This document shows positions 61,746 to 64,000 of a DNA stretch of 64,000 nt, in pieces. Each line of letters starts with the position of its first letter. Positions within the stretch are counted from its first letter, which is position 1. This DNA comes from an uncultured Bacteroidales bacterium (GTDB lineage: Bacteria; Bacteroidota; Bacteroidia; Bacteroidales; WCHB1-69), in assembly GCA_947169105.1 (NCBI GenBank), contig CAMVOL010000003.1, positions 1-64,000 on the forward strand, given 5' to 3'. The notes beneath the pieces were generated by a model. The model saw only the letters and a list, made by a program, of their open reading frames with translations. It searched no databases and was not told the DNA's origin. The translations under genes were made by a program, and so were the position numbers.

Positions 61746-62687
61746 TTAGTTTTTAAAATATTTCTGAATTTCCATTTGAAGATATTCTATCCCTCTGAAA
61801 TTTACGTGTTTGGGCGGCTTTCCGTTCTGATAGAGAATCATTCCGACCGAATCGGCGGTGATTTCAGGGGTGATGTCCAGTGTAAGGATGTCGTTTGAGA
61901 GGTAATCGGTAACCGAAACGTGGTGGAAGTTGTCGGACACGCAGCAATAGTAAAGTTTCTGATCCTCGCAGAAAGCCTCGATGTATTCGGTCTTCTCGTC
62001 CCAATCTTCCGCATGGGTCTGTTTGCCTTTGTACAAAACCACCACTTTATACTGGAGGGTGTCGGCCACATCCTGCGGATAACAATCGAAGCGGCCCATG
62101 TCGTTCACCACATATTTGTCCTTGGAGAAATCGGTGCGGGCGTAATCGTCAGTGTTGATGGTAGTGGCATCAGCGATGGACTTTTTCCATTCATAGTACT
62201 TGTCCACGATGAAGGCGCCGTCGTCGTCACGGTGCCATGTCCACTCCTCGCGTTCGAGGGTGTTGCTGTCTTCCCGCGCGAGGTCGAGGCCGATGGGAAC
62301 TGCATCAAGAATGCGCTGCGTCCCCGAGCCGGAGGTGATGACCAAGTAGGTCCATTCGCGGTTCTTCGACTGCACCAGCCACAGTTCACGACCTTGCGGC
62401 ATCCTTTCGATACCTATCAATCCCCACTCGTCAGGAAGGGAAACGTGCATTGTCACCTGCGTGCCATCGTAGTTGTCACCGCCCAAAATCAGGTTTTTGA
62501 CGAAATCCTCCGACAAATCGTAGAGGGGGTACTCGCTGTCCATTGAATAATCGTCCGAAATCGTGATGACCGGATATTGGACGGCCGTTGGAGTCTGCTG
62601 TACAGGACGTTCCTTCTTGGAACCGCATCCAGCAAGAAACGCCAACAACAATCCGACAGACAAACAAAAACAACCTGATTTGCTCAT
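61746..62687 (-). CDS. Lipoprotein of unknown function
   Basis: A 313-residue protein with a lipoprotein signal: MSKSGCFCLSVGLLLAFLAG followed by the lipidated Cys21. A longer frame reaches 62723, but those 12 extra residues disrupt the signal and overlap the candidate promoter, so the ATG at 62687 is preferred. The body has no motif I recognise; it is rich in Asp, Tyr and Trp, with segments such as ESLVQSKNREWTYLVITSGS-like LWLVQSKNREWTYLVITSG and ends GIEYLQMEIQKYFKN. It lies between dxs and glutamine synthetase, probably in the same transcript. Confidence 0.8.
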   Translation of the reverse strand: MSKSGCFCLSVGLLLAFLAGCGSKKERPVQQTPTAVQYPVITISDDYSMDSEYPLYDLSEDFVKNLILGGDNYDGTQVTMHVSLPDEWGLIGIERMPQGRELWLVQSKNREWTYLVITSGSGTQRILDAVPIGLDLAREDSNTLEREEWTWHRDDDGAFIVDKYYEWKKSIADATTINTDDYARTDFSKDKYVVNDMGRFDCYPQDVADTLQYKVVVLYKGKQTHAEDWDEKTEYIEAFCEDQKLYYCCVSDNFHHVSVTDYLSNDILTLDITPEITADSVGMILYQNGKPPKHVNFRGIEYLQMEIQKYFKN

Positions 62688-62712
62688 ATTTATTAATCCA
62701 TTAAAAGCGGGG

Positions 62713-62720
62713 CAAAGGTA
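62713..62720 (-). promoter_or_regulatory. Candidate internal promoter before the lipoprotein gene
   Basis: The minus strand reads TACCTTTG (TAnnTTTG) just after the dxs stop codon and 25 bases before the lipoprotein ATG. The -33 region lies in the end of dxs and is poor. Confidence 0.45.
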
Positions 62721-62723
62721 CAA

Positions 62724-64000
62724 CTATTTATTTAGATTTGACCATACGGAACGAACCTTTTCCACAAGGGATTCCGTATCGAAATGAAGTTCTTTATAAA
62801 GCGATTCCATATCCCCATGCTCCACGAAGCGTCCATTGACGGCGACGGGGAAAATCGGGTGTGGATAACTGTTTTCGGAAAAATACTCAGAAACGGCTGA
62901 AAAGAGACCGCCTTGCTGGATGCCGTCTTCTACCGTTATTATAACATTGTGATTTTCAGCAATTTCTTTTAAAATATCCGTATCCAACGGCGCAAGATAG
63001 CGCATATCGACGTGGGTGGGACGGATGCCCTCCTTTTCCAAAATCCGCAACGCATCCTGAACGTGATTGCCGAGAGGCCCGATGGAAAGAACAGCCACTT
63101 TCTCCCCTTCCGTAAGCATTCTTGCTTTTCCTATTGGCACTTCTTGGAACGGCAGCTGCCACTCTTGCAATACGCCCCTGCCCCGCGGATAACGGATGGC
63201 AAAGGGTATATCTCTGTGAGTATAAGCGGTGTACATCAAATTACGGAGGTCGGCCTCGTTTATCGGGGAGGCGATGACGAGGTTTGGTACCGCCCGTAGG
63301 AAAGCAAGGTCAAAAAGACCCTGATGGGTCGCTCCGTCCTCCCCGACGATACCCGCACGGTCGATACAGAGGATGACGGGCATCTTCTGCAACGCCACAT
63401 CGTGGATAATTTGGTCGTAGGCACGCTGGAGGAACGAGGAGTAGATGTTGCAGAAAGGCACCATCCCTTGCGAGGCGAGACCGGCGGCGAAAGTGACGGC
63501 GTGCTGTTCGGCAATGCCGACATCAAAGACCCTCTCCGGTAGTACTTTACGCATAATGGTCAAGGAACAGCCAGGAGCCATAGCGGGCGTGATACCCACC
63601 ACCTTTTCGTCCTGGCGGGCCAGTTCGAGGATGGTTTCTCCGAAAACATCCTGATATCTAATAGGTTGGCCTTCCACATCGGGCTTAATGATTTCGCCCG
63701 TTTCGGGGTCGAAGCGACCAGGCGCGTGATAGGAAATCTGGTTTTCTTCAGCGAGATGCAACCCCTTGCCTTTCACAGTGATAGCATGCAACAGACGCGC
63801 CCCTTGGATGGATTTGAGGTCACGGAGGGTTTTCACCAAACCGACCACATCGTGGCCATCGACGGGACCGAAGTAACGGAAACCCAACGACTGGAAAAGG
63901 TTGCTTCCTCTTAACAGAAAGCCTTTCAGCGAGTTACCGATATTACTAAAGAATCGAACCACACGGCTTCGGCTCGGCCTTTTGCTGGTGAAAAAATTCC
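62724..64000 (-). CDS. dxs: 1-deoxy-D-xylulose-5-phosphate synthase, partial
   Basis: The C-terminal 425 residues of the thiamine diphosphate enzyme that starts the non-mevalonate isoprenoid pathway. The frame stays open to the right edge, so the true start is outside; a GTG at 63962 is not the real start. Seen are LGFRYFGPVDGHDVVGLVK, TVKGKGLHLAEENQ, the pyrimidine-binding block RVFDVGIAEQHAVTFAAG with the catalytic Glu, FLQRAYDQIIHDVA, and IDRAGIVGEDGATHQGLFDL. The transketolase C-terminal domain is complete. It is the most upstream visible gene of the cluster. Confidence 0.96.
   Translation of the reverse strand, partial: NFFTSKRPSRSRVVRFFSNIGNSLKGFLLRGSNLFQSLGFRYFGPVDGHDVVGLVKTLRDLKSIQGARLLHAITVKGKGLHLAEENQISYHAPGRFDPETGEIIKPDVEGQPIRYQDVFGETILELARQDEKVVGITPAMAPGCSLTIMRKVLPERVFDVGIAEQHAVTFAAGLASQGMVPFCNIYSSFLQRAYDQIIHDVALQKMPVILCIDRAGIVGEDGATHQGLFDLAFLRAVPNLVIASPINEADLRNLMYTAYTHRDIPFAIRYPRGRGVLQEWQLPFQEVPIGKARMLTEGEKVAVLSIGPLGNHVQDALRILEKEGIRPTHVDMRYLAPLDTDILKEIAENHNVIITVEDGIQQGGLFSAVSEYFSENSYPHPIFPVAVNGRFVEHGDMESLYKELHFDTESLVEKVRSVWSNLNK

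Overview
The window reads as a chromosomal piece of a Bacteroidetes bacterium, most likely order Bacteroidales. The reasons are upstream motifs of the form TAnnTTTG (the Bacteroidetes -7 box), a type IX secretion (T9SS) type A sorting domain, FISUMP and DUF3467 family proteins, a roughly 500-residue type I glutamine synthetase, an S9 dipeptidyl peptidase IV, and the compact Bacteroidetes forms of DapB and TopA. No rRNA, tRNA, CRISPR array, phage or transposase gene was seen. All protein calls come from reading motifs; no database search was run.

Left part (1-8.2 kb): a minus-strand pair of exported proteins (a 63-residue-repeat protein cut by the window edge and a FISUMP protein), then a plus-strand run of a fused OppDF-type ATPase, a DoxX/MauE-thioredoxin membrane protein, a small membrane protein with a duplicated VPDGYF motif, and dapB. 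Convergent to it are mutL and a DUF3467 gene.

Information-processing block (8.3-19.6 kb, minus strand): secE-nusG-rplK-rplA-rplJ-rplL-rpoB-rpoC, with a strong hairpin plus U-tract between rplL and rpoB and a clear terminator after rpoC. thiL diverges from secE behind a good Bacteroidetes promoter and converges on pepD, with two related 30-bp palindromes between them.

Middle (22.7-29.3 kb, minus strand): topA, a dipeptidyl peptidase IV, a frameshifted DUF4160 gene and a DUF2442-AlaX fusion form one run ending at a terminator. Upstream lies a sensorless histidine-kinase-like gene.

Right part (29.4-59.2 kb): one uninterrupted 28.2-kb gene fills 44% of the window. It encodes a 9391-residue exported protein built almost wholly of Ig-like modules, with three module types in fixed order making a super-repeat of about 280 residues seen about 26 times, and a C-terminal T9SS sorting domain. 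Directly downstream on the same strand is an outer-membrane protein with an OmpA-like C-terminal domain, a candidate partner. This giant surface protein is the most unusual object in the window.

Far right (59.7-64 kb, minus strand): dxs (5' end outside the window), a lipoprotein, glutamine synthetase and a small membrane-anchored protein form a closely spaced cluster that ends at a bidirectional-looking terminator.
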